Below, one piece after another: positions 24,837 through 33,997 of a stretch of 64,000 nucleotides of DNA. Source of the stretch: CP2-2F sp034436355. Lineage in GTDB: Bacteria > Chloroflexota > Anaerolineae > Aggregatilineales > UBA2796. The translations under genes and the position numbers were made by a program. The stretch's first letter is position 1, and every line of letters begins with the position of its first letter. The stretch is taken from the NCBI GenBank assembly GCA_034436355.1, contig DAOTVQ010000038.1, forward strand, positions 62,001 through 126,000, given 5' to 3'. Under the pieces are notes generated by a model. That model did not search any database. It saw only the letters and a program-made list of their open reading frames with translations, and was not told the origin of the DNA.

Positions 24837-25550
24837 ATGAGTTACGTCTATTTATTACGGAATGTCTCGCTCTTTGCCCAACTGAACGAAGATGAACTTG
24901 ACGCACTGGCGGCAGAATTCATCCAGCAAGATTTTCGGCGCGGGCAGGTGTTGTTTCAGCAGGGCAGCACTACCAACAGCCTGTACATTGTCAAATCGGG
25001 CAGTGTGCGAATTACCTCTTTCGGCAGGCAAAACGAGATCACCTACACCGACATCTTCCATGCTGAACAATATTTTGGCGAATTCTCGCTGCTAGACGGC
25101 TTGCCGCGTTCTGGTGAGGCAGTTGCCCTTGAACACAGCGATTTGCTGCTGCTGACGCGCCCAACTTTCTTCCGCTTCCTAGAGCGCCAAACTATGGTGG
25201 CGGTCAAACTGCTGGTGACCGTCAGCCGTAGGATGCGCTTTGCCGAGTCCTCCGTTGAGCAACCTGTGGTGCGGAGCGCTGAACAGAAAATCGCACGGCT
25301 GCTGGTCAACATTGCCGAGCATTACCAAGCCACTACTGCTGAAGGCTCGCGTTTTGGTGTGCGCCTGACGGCGGATGATCTGGCAGCGCTCTCTGGCGTT
25401 ACGCGCACGGCAGCGCACGCTGTGATGGATACGCTGCGTAAGACTGGCTTGATCACCTTAGAGCGCTCGCACATCGCCGCCGTAGATGTCAGTGGCTTGC
25501 GTGGCTATTTGCAGCACAGCGCGCAGGGCATACCGACTGGCGCCAACTAG
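24837..25550 (+). CDS. Crp/Fnr-family transcriptional regulator
   Basis: A 237-residue regulator. The cyclic-nucleotide-binding barrel spans residues 8-125, with YFGEFSLLDGLPRSGEAV resembling the GE..PRSA phosphate-binding cassette. The C-terminal winged helix (about 150-225) has LTADDLAALSGVTRTAAHAV as recognition region. It contains no Cys and so is not an iron-sulfur FNR; a cAMP-type or other small-ligand sensor is likelier. It is the nearest regulator to the hox operon, 740 nt downstream, and may control it; that is inference. A TATAGT box is at 24797-24802. Confidence 0.9.
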   Translation: MSYVYLLRNVSLFAQLNEDELDALAAEFIQQDFRRGQVLFQQGSTTNSLYIVKSGSVRITSFGRQNEITYTDIFHAEQYFGEFSLLDGLPRSGEAVALEHSDLLLLTRPTFFRFLERQTMVAVKLLVTVSRRMRFAESSVEQPVVRSAEQKIARLLVNIAEHYQATTAEGSRFGVRLTADDLAALSGVTRTAAHAVMDTLRKTGLITLERSHIAAVDVSGLRGYLQHSAQGIPTGAN

Positions 25551-25810
25551 GCTTGCAGGTGCAGCCACAAGCCTGCCACAAAGTCGTTTTTGCCGCCATG
25601 TGATAGATGGCGCACTTTGGGACAGGCATAACCTAGCTCATGCAGGCTGCGGTGCGCCACATTACCCACCGCGATGATCTGTTTGGGCTGAAAGAATGCC
25701 AGCAGTTCCCTAAGCAGCGGCGCACCCACACGGCGTTCGGCGGGTCGTGGTGCGCGGTTGGTGTGCGGCTTGCCCGCCTGATACGGGTGAAATGTTTTTT
25801 TGACGGTCAC
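25547..25810 (-). pseudogene. C-terminal fragment of a uracil-DNA glycosylase-family protein
   Basis: The 87-codon ORF matches only the last third of a uracil-DNA glycosylase-like protein: FHPYQAGKPHTNRAPRPAE, LLRELLAFFQPKQIIAVGN and VRHLSHGGKNDFVAGL, the last being the conserved HP..GG region. The N-terminal catalytic part (GxDPG-type motif) is absent in all frames upstream, where the sequence turns A+T-rich at about 25800. It is probably a 5'-truncated remnant. Its stop overlaps that of the Crp-type gene by 4 nt on the opposite strand. Confidence 0.7.
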
Positions 25811-25955
25811 CGAGTTGAGACATTTAACAACTTAAAATGACCTGTGGGATATTTTTTCGCAGATAGCGCTTTAAAAATTAGCTTAGGAAACCTTTTCAAG
25901 GCGGCTGTTTTTGTATAGGTCGTAATGGACTGTGAAGCAATCAGACAGCACGGGG

Positions 25956-26073
25956 ATTGCAACCCACTTCGACCCGCAGAGAGTACTGAAACGATAACCA
26001 CGCCCAGATGCCCCAGCGCTGGCACATGGCACCCCACGTTGCAACCTACTTCGACCCGTAGAGGGTGCTAAAC
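25956..26073. CRISPR. Decayed two-repeat CRISPR remnant
   Basis: Two imperfect 36-37-nt repeats, at 25956-25992 and 26038-26073, flank a 45-nt unique spacer. Both run TTGCAACC-ACTTCGACCCG-AGAG-GT-CT-AAAC and differ at five bases plus one deletion. The 5' TTGCAA, the internal ACCC/GGGT stem (intact in the second copy) and the 3' GAAAC of the first copy are typical CRISPR repeat features. About 150 nt of A+T-rich, leader-like DNA precedes the first repeat. No cas gene is in the window. Apart from this, the 478-nt gap to hoxE shows only a promoter-like region. Confidence 0.55.
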
Positions 26074-26288
26074 CCTAGGCGTTCGTGTTGGCTGCTCATG
26101 CCGATAGTCTACGCGCAAACGGTACACAGGGCAAGCTATGCCTTCCTCAGACTATCGCATTTTCCAAAACTTGTGACATTCAGCGCCAAAAGAACAGACA
26201 CTTGTCAGCATTAAGAAACGCGCTAAACGGGTATCGTTAGAGTGATCGTTTTGCATATTTACACTACTTTTTGAAAGGACGCCCACGG

Positions 26289-26801
26289 ATGCTAAGCGCG
26301 AAACCGATCCCTGCGCCTTCTGAAGATAAACGCTGGCGCATCGTGAACGCTACCATGCGCCGTCATGGCTATAACGCCAGTGGTTTGATTGAAACCCTGC
26401 ACACCATGCAAGAGGCTTTCGGCTTTTTAGATATGGCAGGGCTGCGCTATGTGGCACGCTCGCTGCGTGTGCCGTTCAGCCAGATTTACGGCGTCGCCAC
26501 CTTCTACAACCTATTCAAGATGAAGCCTGCTGGTGAGCATACCTGCATTGTGTGCCTTGGCACTGCCTGCTACATCAAGGGTGCGCCTGCTATCTTAAGC
26601 AGTTTGCAAGAGGCACTCGCCATTAAGCCCGATCAGACCACAGTGGATAAAAAAGTCTCACTCATGGTAGCGCGCTGTGTGGGCGCCTGTGGGCTGGCAC
26701 CTGTGGTGGTGCTGGATGAAGAAACACTGGGCAAACTGCCACCAGAGGCGATCCTCGAAAAGGTTGCCGCCTGGCGCACGCCCGCTAGCGAGGAGAATTG
26801 A
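26289..26801 (+). CDS. hoxE: Bidirectional [NiFe] hydrogenase diaphorase subunit HoxE
   Basis: A NuoE-like 2Fe-2S thioredoxin-fold subunit of 170 residues that passes electrons between the NAD(H) module and the hydrogenase. The cluster ligands are C-x4-C in CLGTACYIKGA and C-x3-C in RCVGACGLAPV. The ATG at 26289 has GAAAGGA upstream; an in-frame TTG at 26271 is less likely. The stop overlaps the ribosome-binding region of hoxF. A TACACT at 26260-26265 may be the operon's -10. First gene of hoxEFUYHW. Confidence 0.95.
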   Translation: MLSAKPIPAPSEDKRWRIVNATMRRHGYNASGLIETLHTMQEAFGFLDMAGLRYVARSLRVPFSQIYGVATFYNLFKMKPAGEHTCIVCLGTACYIKGAPAILSSLQEALAIKPDQTTVDKKVSLMVARCVGACGLAPVVVLDEETLGKLPPEAILEKVAAWRTPASEEN

Positions 26802-26803
26802 TC

Positions 26804-28456
26804 ATGCACCTTGAAGACCTACAAAGGATTATCGAAGAACACCACACCGCAGAAGCGGGCTTGAAGCATGTTCTCTACGTATGCAGCGGCACTGCCTGCC
26901 AATCCAGCCGCAGCGATGACGTGGTGAAGGCACTGCAAGCCGAATTGAAGGCACGCGGCTTGGAGGCAACCTGTGAAGTGCGGCAAGGCGGCTGCCAAGG
27001 GCTGTGCGCCCGCGGTCCGATGGCGGCACTTGATCAGGGCAAGGTGGTTTACCAACACCTGACGCCCGAAGATGCGCCAACCGTCATCGAGACGCTAGAT
27101 AGCCAACCGCCTGAGCGCCTGCAATTGCCCGCCAACATGCCTTGCTTCACCCGTCAAGTCCGCATCGCCACGCAGGGTACAGGCTTGCTCGATCCGAACG
27201 AATTGAACAGCTACATCGCCGTGGGCGGCTACCATGCGCTGTTAGATGCCCTATCTCACAAGACCTCTAGTGAAGTGCTGCAAGAAATTGTGAAAAGCAA
27301 CTTACGCGGACGCGGCGGCGCGGGCTATCCCACGGGCTTAAAGTGGAGTACGGTTGCCAAAGCGCCGCAAACGCCAAAATACGTCGTGGTCAATGGCGAT
27401 GAAGGCGATCCGGGCGCCTTCATGGATCGCTCGCTCATGGAAGATTACCCGTTCCGTGTGCTGGAAGGCATGACGCTTGCCGCCTACGCGGTGGGCGCCT
27501 CTTACGGCTATGTCTACGTGCGCGCTGAGTATCCGCTGGCGGTGAAACGCCTGCAAAGCGCCATTAAGCAGGCACAAAAGCAGAACTTGCTCGGTAGCCA
27601 CATCGCCGGCACAACCTTCAGTTTCAATGTCGAGATTCGGCTGGGCGCAGGTGCGTTCGTGTGCGGTGAAGAAACCGCCCTGATTGCCAGCATTGAAGGC
27701 GGACGCGGCACGCCACGCCCACGCCCACCCTACCCGGCTGAGTCGGGCTTATGGGGCAAGCCAACCCTCATTAACAATGTGGAGACAATGGCAAACATTG
27801 TGCCGATTATCCAGAATGGCGGCGAGTGGTTCGCTGAGATTGGCACAGAAAAGAGCAAGGGTACAAAGGTGTTCGCCCTGAGTGGGCGCATCAACAACAC
27901 CGGCTTGATCGAAGTGCCGATGGGCATCACGCTGCGCCAGATCATCTTTGAGATCGGCGGCGGCATTCCTGATGGCAAGAAATTCAAGGCAGTCCAGACG
28001 GGCGGACCCAGCGGCGGCTGCATTCCTGAACAATACCTTGATATGCCTGTGGACTACGAGTCTTTGGCAAACATCGGTTCGATCATGGGATCGGGCGGCA
28101 TGATCGTGATGGACGAGACAAGCTGCATGGTGGACGTGGCGAAATACTTCATGGAATTCAGCATGGCGGAATCGTGTGGTAAGTGCGTGCCGTGCCGCGT
28201 TGGCACCGCGCAAATGTACGATCTGCTCTGCAAGATCAGTGAAGGGCGCGCCACGCTTGATGATCTCGCACTGCTTGAGTCGCTGTGCGATATGGTCAAG
28301 CACACCAGCCTCTGCGGACTCGGTCAGGCGGCACCGAACCCTGTCATCAGCACACTACGCTACTTCCGCGATGAATATCTAGCGCACATCACCGAAAAGC
28401 GCTGCGCGGCAGGCGTTTGCCAGATCAAGCACGAACCTTTGGAGGTGCATTCATGA
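26804..28456 (+). CDS. hoxF: Hydrogenase diaphorase subunit HoxF (NADH-binding, FMN, Fe-S)
   Basis: A 550-residue NuoF-like flavoprotein that oxidises NADH or reduces NAD+ at FMN. An N-terminal 2Fe-2S domain (CSGTACQSS, CQGLCARGP) precedes the FMN/NAD domain, GRGGAGYPTGLKW near residue 168 and GAGAFVCGEETALIAS. The N3-type 4Fe-4S ligands are CGKCVPC near 458 plus a later Cys in SLCGLGQAAP. ATG at 26804 is chosen over TTG at 26798 because AGGAG stands 8 nt upstream. The last codons overlap hoxU as ATGA. Confidence 0.96.
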   Translation: MHLEDLQRIIEEHHTAEAGLKHVLYVCSGTACQSSRSDDVVKALQAELKARGLEATCEVRQGGCQGLCARGPMAALDQGKVVYQHLTPEDAPTVIETLDSQPPERLQLPANMPCFTRQVRIATQGTGLLDPNELNSYIAVGGYHALLDALSHKTSSEVLQEIVKSNLRGRGGAGYPTGLKWSTVAKAPQTPKYVVVNGDEGDPGAFMDRSLMEDYPFRVLEGMTLAAYAVGASYGYVYVRAEYPLAVKRLQSAIKQAQKQNLLGSHIAGTTFSFNVEIRLGAGAFVCGEETALIASIEGGRGTPRPRPPYPAESGLWGKPTLINNVETMANIVPIIQNGGEWFAEIGTEKSKGTKVFALSGRINNTGLIEVPMGITLRQIIFEIGGGIPDGKKFKAVQTGGPSGGCIPEQYLDMPVDYESLANIGSIMGSGGMIVMDETSCMVDVAKYFMEFSMAESCGKCVPCRVGTAQMYDLLCKISEGRATLDDLALLESLCDMVKHTSLCGLGQAAPNPVISTLRYFRDEYLAHITEKRCAAGVCQIKHEPLEVHS

Positions 28457-29169
28457 GCCGTGTTGTGACGCTTAAGATTAATGGGCAAGATGTGAGCGGG
28501 CGCGAAGACGAGAGCATTCTTGATGTGGCGCGTGAGAATGGCATCGAAATTCCCACGCTCTGCCAACTGGATGGGCTTTCCAATGTTGGTGCGTGCCGTC
28601 TGTGCCTTGTGGAGATTGTCGGTGTTGCGCGGTTGCTGCCCGCCTGTGTGACGCGAGTCACGGAAGGTATGGAAGTCAACACCGAATCGGAGCGGCTGCT
28701 GCGCTACCGCCGCATGATTGTGGAGATGCTCTTTAGCGAAGGTAACCATGTTTGCCCGGTGTGCGTCTCCAACGGTCACTGTGAGCTGCAAGATACCGCC
28801 ATCGCCCTAAAAATCAACCACATTGGGATGCCCTACCGCTTCCCCGTCCGCCAAGTGGACGCTTCGCACGAGCGCTACGGTCTCGATCCGAATCGCTGCA
28901 TCCTCTGCACGCGCTGTGTGCGCGTCTGCGATGAGATTGAGGGCGCTCATACGTGGGACATCATGGGACGTGGCATCGCCAGCCAGTTGGTCACCGACCT
29001 TGCCACACCTTGGGGCGAATCCGAGACCTGCACAAGCTGCGGTAAATGTGTGCAAATTTGCCCAACGGGCGCACTGTTCGTCAAGGGCAAATCGGTTGCC
29101 GAGATGACCAAACGCCCCGACTTTCTGCCCTACCTTGCCATGATGCGTAATCGGAAGAACGGTTCGTGA
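28453..29169 (+). CDS. hoxU: Hydrogenase diaphorase subunit HoxU (Fe-S electron relay)
   Basis: A NuoG-N-terminus-like relay subunit of 238 residues. In order: a 2Fe-2S ferredoxin domain (CQLDGLSNVGACRLC and a later Cys in LLPACV), the His-Cys3 4Fe-4S motif HVCPVCVSNGHCELQ, and a two-cluster ferredoxin region (CILCTRCVRVC and CTSCGKCVQICPTGA). It connects HoxF with HoxY. The start at 28453 has GGAGGT upstream and overlaps the hoxF stop; the longer ORF from 28417 lies inside hoxF. Confidence 0.95.
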   Translation: MSRVVTLKINGQDVSGREDESILDVARENGIEIPTLCQLDGLSNVGACRLCLVEIVGVARLLPACVTRVTEGMEVNTESERLLRYRRMIVEMLFSEGNHVCPVCVSNGHCELQDTAIALKINHIGMPYRFPVRQVDASHERYGLDPNRCILCTRCVRVCDEIEGAHTWDIMGRGIASQLVTDLATPWGESETCTSCGKCVQICPTGALFVKGKSVAEMTKRPDFLPYLAMMRNRKNGS

Positions 29170-29180
29170 GAGGCTTGCCC

Positions 29181-29714
29181 ATGACCAAGAAGAAAATCGC
29201 TACCATTTGGATGGACGGCTGCTCGGGCTGCCACATGTCCTTCCTAGATATTGATCACCGCCTGCTGGATATTGCCGACCTGATTGAGTTGGTGCATAGC
29301 CCACTGGTAGACCACAAAGACTTCCCGCCCGATGTGGATATAACGTTGGTTGAAGGCGCAGTTAGCAGCAACGAAGACCTTGAGAAAATCCTGAAGGTGC
29401 GCGCCCGCACCAAAATTCTCGTCTCGATGGGCGATTGCGCCGTAAACGCCAACGTGCCAGCTATGCGGAATCGCTTCGCACCGAAGGCGCTCAACGAGGC
29501 GATCTACCTTGCGCCCAACATGGCACACCCGCAAATTCCGCACGGCACAGTGCCAACGCTGCTGCCACAGGTGCGCCCAGTTCATGCCGTAGTGAAGGTG
29601 GATGTTTTTGTGCCGGGCTGCCCGCCTTCCAACGATACGCTCTTTTACGTGCTGAGCGAACTCATTCACGGACGAATGCCCGATCTGAGCGATAAGACGC
29701 GCTTCGGTGCCTAG
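29181..29714 (+). CDS. hoxY: [NiFe] hydrogenase small subunit HoxY
   Basis: A 177-residue small subunit that holds the proximal 4Fe-4S cluster. Ligands are visible in DGCSGCHMSFLDID, SMGDCAVN and VPGCPPSNDTLF. The short form without extra clusters or a Tat signal marks a cytoplasmic group 3 enzyme. ATG at 29181 is used; a GTG at 29166 overlapping the hoxU stop is possible but lies before the conserved start. Confidence 0.95.
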   Translation: MTKKKIATIWMDGCSGCHMSFLDIDHRLLDIADLIELVHSPLVDHKDFPPDVDITLVEGAVSSNEDLEKILKVRARTKILVSMGDCAVNANVPAMRNRFAPKALNEAIYLAPNMAHPQIPHGTVPTLLPQVRPVHAVVKVDVFVPGCPPSNDTLFYVLSELIHGRMPDLSDKTRFGA

Positions 29715-29733
29715 GACAGGAGATCATCAGACC

Positions 29734-31149
29734 ATGACGAAAGAAATCACGATCAACCCTGTGACGCGCATTGAAGGTCACGGCAAAATCACAATCTACC
29801 TTGCCGAAGATGGCAGCGTCTCGGATGCCAAGTTCCACGTTACGCAACTGCGCGGCTTTGAGAAGTTCGCGGAAGGGCGTCCCTTTCACGAGATGCCCTC
29901 GCTGATGGCGCGCATTTGCGGCATTTGCCCGGTCAGCCACCTGATCGCCAGCGCCAAAGCCTGCGATGCCCTGCTCGGCGTGCGGATTCCGCCTGTGGCG
30001 GCTGCGCTGCGCCGCGTGATGAATCTGGCGCAGCTTGCCCAATCGCACGCGCTCAGCTTCTTCTACCTCTCCGCGCCCGATCTGCTCTTGGGCATGGATA
30101 GCGATCCGTCGCAGCGCAACCTGTTCGGGATGCTCTCTGCCAACCCGCAGTTGGCACGCGACGGCGTCACGCTGCGCCAAAACGGGCAGCAGATCATCGA
30201 GCTGCTGGGCGGCAAGCGCATTCATCCCGGCTGGGTGGTACCGGGCGGTGTGGCAGAGCCACTCAGCGCCGAGAAGCGCGATCAAATCCTCGCCATGCTG
30301 CCGAATGCCATAACGATCACCCAACAGGCGATCCACTGGTTTAAGGAACAACTGCCGCGCTTTGCTGAGGAGATCAGCGCCTTTGCCAACTTCCCAACCC
30401 TGCATATGGGCATGGTGGATCGGCGCGGCAACCTTGAAACCTACGATGGCTACCTCCGCATTGTGGACTCTGAAGGTAACATTGTAGAAGATCGTATGAT
30501 GCCGGAGGATTACCTTGACCTGATCGAAGAGGCTGCTGAGCCGCACAGCTTCCTCAAATCGCCTTACTACAAGCCACGCGGCTATGTGGATGGGATGCTG
30601 CGCGTCGGACCGCTTTCGCGCCTGTTGGCAGCCGATCAGATCAGCACGCCGCTGGCAAACGCCGCTCTGCAAGACTTCCGCCAAATTCCCGAACGGCAAA
30701 GTTCCTTCTACTTCCACTTGGCGCGCCTGATCGAGATTCTCTATGCTTGGGAAGAAATTCAGCGGGTGCTGAACCTGCCCGATATTTTGAGTGAGCATGT
30801 GCGCGCTCATGCTGAGCCGAACGCCTTTGAGGGCATTGGCATCAGCGAGGCACCACGCGGCACGCTGATGCACCACTATAAGATAGATAAGCACGGCTTG
30901 ATCACCTACGTGAACCTGATCATCGCCACTGGGCATAACAACCTTGCCATGAACGCCGGCGTGAAGCAGGTGGCACAGCGCTTTGTGAAAGGCGACAGGC
31001 TGACCGAAGGAATGCTCAACCGCGTTGAGGCGGTCATCCGCACCTTTGACCCGTGCCTAAGCTGCTCGACGCACGCCGTTGGGCAAATGCCGCTGCATGT
31101 GCAGCTTCTATCGCCGAGTGGCGAAGTGCTAGACGAAGTTGCCCGTTAG
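29734..31149 (+). CDS. hoxH: [NiFe] hydrogenase large subunit HoxH
   Basis: The catalytic subunit (471 residues) holding the Ni-Fe(CN)2CO site. Nickel ligands are in ARICGICPVSH (N-terminal CxxC) and FDPCLSCSTHAVG (C-terminal CxxC). About 20 residues after the DPCxxCxxH site are expected to be clipped by HoxW once nickel is inserted. HoxEFUYH together make a group 3d NAD-linked bidirectional hydrogenase. The ATG has AGGACAGGAG upstream. A 424-codon antisense ORF here is only a high-GC shadow. Confidence 0.97.
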   Translation: MTKEITINPVTRIEGHGKITIYLAEDGSVSDAKFHVTQLRGFEKFAEGRPFHEMPSLMARICGICPVSHLIASAKACDALLGVRIPPVAAALRRVMNLAQLAQSHALSFFYLSAPDLLLGMDSDPSQRNLFGMLSANPQLARDGVTLRQNGQQIIELLGGKRIHPGWVVPGGVAEPLSAEKRDQILAMLPNAITITQQAIHWFKEQLPRFAEEISAFANFPTLHMGMVDRRGNLETYDGYLRIVDSEGNIVEDRMMPEDYLDLIEEAAEPHSFLKSPYYKPRGYVDGMLRVGPLSRLLAADQISTPLANAALQDFRQIPERQSSFYFHLARLIEILYAWEEIQRVLNLPDILSEHVRAHAEPNAFEGIGISEAPRGTLMHHYKIDKHGLITYVNLIIATGHNNLAMNAGVKQVAQRFVKGDRLTEGMLNRVEAVIRTFDPCLSCSTHAVGQMPLHVQLLSPSGEVLDEVAR

Positions 31150-31213
31150 CGGTACTTTACAGGGGTCAGCACGGGCTGACCTCTGCTTTTGGATGAAGGG
31201 GTAAAAGTGTGCC

Positions 31214-31675
31214 ATGCGCCTTGTGATTGGGATTGGGAACACATTGCGCGGTGATGATGGCATCGGCGTGGCAATTGCCCAGCAGCTTGCCGAACAGCAC
31301 AGCGCGCCAAACCTGCACGTGATCACCTGCCACCAACTGACGCCAGAGCTGATCGGGCTGATCAGCCAAGCCGAACAGGTCATCTTCATTGATGCCAGTG
31401 TCGAACAGCCGCTAGGCAGCGTGCAGGCGGTGCCGCTGCATGTGGAGGCTGCTAAAGCGCTATCCGCTCACCATACGACGCCCTCTGCCTTGCTGCTGGC
31501 TGCCAAAGTGCTGTATGGCGCGCAGCCGCGCAGCACGCTGATAGCGGTGGGTGCCAAGCAATTCAGCTATGGCGAGCAGTTTTCAGAGTCGGTGGCAGCC
31601 GCTGTGCCACGTGCGGCAGCACTTGCCCTTGCTTTGCTGAATATGCCCAACGCGCACAGCGGTGATCTGTGTTGA
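31214..31675 (+). CDS. hoxW: Hydrogenase maturation endopeptidase HoxW
   Basis: A 153-residue HyaD/HycI-type nickel-dependent protease that trims the C-terminus of HoxH. It opens with LVIGIGNTLRGDDGIG, the family signature with the metal-binding Asp, and continues with VIFIDASVE carrying the second acidic ligand. It lies directly downstream of hoxH, as expected for a cognate protease, and its stop overlaps the hypF start. Confidence 0.92.
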   Translation: MRLVIGIGNTLRGDDGIGVAIAQQLAEQHSAPNLHVITCHQLTPELIGLISQAEQVIFIDASVEQPLGSVQAVPLHVEAAKALSAHHTTPSALLLAAKVLYGAQPRSTLIAVGAKQFSYGEQFSESVAAAVPRAAALALALLNMPNAHSGDLC

Positions 31676-33981
31676 CCACCCAGCGCCTGCGCCTGACCAT
31701 TGGCGGCATTGTGCAAGGTGTTGGCTTTCGCCCATTTATCTACCGCCTTGCCAACGACCTTGCGCTAGGCGGCTGGATTGTGAACGCACCGCACGGCGTT
31801 ATCATCGAGTTGGAGGGTGACTCCGCTGCCCTAACTGCCTTCCTAGCACGCTTGCCGCACGAAAAGCCCGCCCATGCGCTCATCACGCACCTTGAACAGC
31901 AGTACATTCCGCCCTGTGGCGAGACAGCCTTTGAAATTCGCCACAGCCACGCCGAAGGTGCCAAAACTGCCCTCATCTTGCCCGACCTTGCCACCTGTCC
32001 TGACTGTTTGCGTGAACTGTTCGATCCTGCTGATCGGCGCTATCGCTATCCGTTCATCAACTGCACCTATTGCGGTCCGCGCTACAGCGTGATTTTAGGC
32101 TTGCCCTATGACCGTCCCAACACGACCATGCGCGCTTTCGCCCTTTGCCCCGCCTGCCGCACCGAGTATGAAACACCGCTGGATCGGCGCTTTCATGCCC
32201 AACCAACTGCCTGCCCTGCCTGCGGTCCGCAACTGGCGGCGTGGTCGGCGCGTGGTGAGGTGTTGGCAAGCCGCGAAGCAGCCCTGCACTTGGCAGAGTC
32301 AGCCTTGCGCGACGGGCAGATTGTGGCACTGAAAGGCTTGGGTGGCTTTCAATTGCTGTGTGATGCACGCAACGCCGAGTCCGTGCGCCTGCTGCGCGCA
32401 CGCAAAGCGCGCCCTGAAAAGCCGTTTGCCGTCATGCTGCCTGATCTCGACTCAGCACGCCAGCTTTGCGAAGTGGATGCTGTTGAGGCAACTTTACTCA
32501 CGTCCGCCGCCGCGCCGATTGTCCTGCTCAGGCTGCGCGAGGCAGGGCTTGCGCCAGAGGTTGCGCCGCACAATCCCTATCTGGGTGTGATGCTGCCTTA
32601 TACGCCGCTGCATCACTTGCTGATGCGCGATCTTGGCTTTCCCATCGTGGCGACCAGCGGCAACCTCAGCGGTGAGCCAATCTGCACCGCTGAGCATGAG
32701 GCATTGGCGCGGCTGGGCAGCTTGGCAGACCTATTCCTCGTCCACGACCGCCCGATTGCCCGCGCCGTAGATGATTCCGTCGTGCGCGTTGCGCTTGGCA
32801 AGCCATTGGTGCTGCGCCGTGCGCGTGGCTATGCGCCGCTGCCTGTGCCACTCTTGGAAAATGTGCCGCCGCTGATCGCCGTTGGCGCCCACCAGAAGAA
32901 CACGCTTGCCATCGCCGAAGGGGAGCGCGCCATCCTCAGCCAGCACATTGGCGATCTGGAGAATGCTGAGAGCGAACGCGCCTTCACGCACACCTTGCGC
33001 GATCTCACCGAGATGCACGCCCTTGCGCCACAGCTAATCGTCTGCGACGCGCACCCTGATTACCTCAGCACGCAGCATGCCGAACAATTAGCAGCAACCT
33101 ATGGCGTGCCGCTGCTGCGCGTGCAGCACCACTACGCACACGCCCTTGCCTGCATGGCAGAAAACCAGATCGCACCGCCCTTTTTGGCAGTGGTCTGGGA
33201 TGGCACGGGCTACGGCACGGATGGCATGGTTTGGGGTGGAGAATTCTTACGGGTGGATGTGACAGGCTTTGCGCGAATTGGCACATGGCGTTCCTTCCCA
33301 CTGATTGGCGGTGAGGCAGCCGCCCGTGAGCCGCGCCGCAGTGCCTTAGGCGCGCTCTGGCAGATGTACGGCGGCAGCTTGCCTGAATCCGTCGGTGATC
33401 TGCCGCCGCTGCGCGCCTTTAGCGCCGCCGAACTGCGCCTGATTGAGCAGGCAGCACGGCGCGGCGTCAATATGCCCTACACCAGCAGCGTTGGCAGGCT
33501 TTTTGATGCTGTGGCAAGCCTGCTTGATCTCAATCAGCGCATGAGTTTTGAAGGACAAGCGGCAATGTACCTTGAATTTGCCGCCGAGTCGGTTGGTCAT
33601 TCCCAAAATACTGATGAATCTTACCCATTTGATATGACAACCATCACTACTGAAAATCGGCAGTTGGTGCGAATCATAGACTATGCACAACTTTTTGAGG
33701 CAGTTATGAACGATTTACGGCAGAACGTCCCAACAGCGGTGATCGCAAGACGTTTCCACCAAACGCTGTGCGCCGTGATCGTGGCACAGGCACGCGCTGC
33801 ACAGTTAGAGCGCGTGGCACTCTGCGGCGGCTGCTTTCAAAACCGTTTCTTGTTGGAAGGTGCGACGTCTGCTTTGCAAAGAGCAGGCTTTGCGCCGTTT
33901 TGGGCGCGGCAAGTGCCGCCGAATGATGGCGGCATCGCTTACGGGCAGGTTGTGGCTGCTCGTTGCGCTGCGTTGGGTTGA
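31669..33981 (+). CDS. hypF: Carbamoyltransferase HypF
   Basis: Makes the cyanide ligands of the Fe(CN)2CO group from carbamoyl phosphate and passes carbamoyl to HypE. The 770 residues show acylphosphatase (GIVQGVGFRPFIYRLA), two zinc-finger blocks (CPDC/CTYC and CPAC/CPAC, about 105-190), a YrdC-like domain and a Kae1-like carbamoyltransferase with HHYAHALACMAEN and VALCGGCFQNRFLLEG. The start is GTG at 31669, overlapping hoxW by 7 nt. Confidence 0.97.
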   Translation: MLTTQRLRLTIGGIVQGVGFRPFIYRLANDLALGGWIVNAPHGVIIELEGDSAALTAFLARLPHEKPAHALITHLEQQYIPPCGETAFEIRHSHAEGAKTALILPDLATCPDCLRELFDPADRRYRYPFINCTYCGPRYSVILGLPYDRPNTTMRAFALCPACRTEYETPLDRRFHAQPTACPACGPQLAAWSARGEVLASREAALHLAESALRDGQIVALKGLGGFQLLCDARNAESVRLLRARKARPEKPFAVMLPDLDSARQLCEVDAVEATLLTSAAAPIVLLRLREAGLAPEVAPHNPYLGVMLPYTPLHHLLMRDLGFPIVATSGNLSGEPICTAEHEALARLGSLADLFLVHDRPIARAVDDSVVRVALGKPLVLRRARGYAPLPVPLLENVPPLIAVGAHQKNTLAIAEGERAILSQHIGDLENAESERAFTHTLRDLTEMHALAPQLIVCDAHPDYLSTQHAEQLAATYGVPLLRVQHHYAHALACMAENQIAPPFLAVVWDGTGYGTDGMVWGGEFLRVDVTGFARIGTWRSFPLIGGEAAAREPRRSALGALWQMYGGSLPESVGDLPPLRAFSAAELRLIEQAARRGVNMPYTSSVGRLFDAVASLLDLNQRMSFEGQAAMYLEFAAESVGHSQNTDESYPFDMTTITTENRQLVRIIDYAQLFEAVMNDLRQNVPTAVIARRFHQTLCAVIVAQARAAQLERVALCGGCFQNRFLLEGATSALQRAGFAPFWARQVPPNDGGIAYGQVVAARCAALG

Positions 33982-33997
33982 GAGAAGGAAAACGCCA

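Noticed and set aside
25807..26037. A 76-codon minus-strand ORF across the CRISPR remnant
   Set aside because: It covers the leader, the first repeat and the spacer and has no protein-like features.
29662..30936. A 424-codon minus-strand ORF opposite hoxH
   Set aside because: It has no family features and mirrors the codon phase of hoxH; long antisense ORFs are expected in GC-rich genes. The same holds for the 370-codon ORF opposite nifJ (35725-36837).
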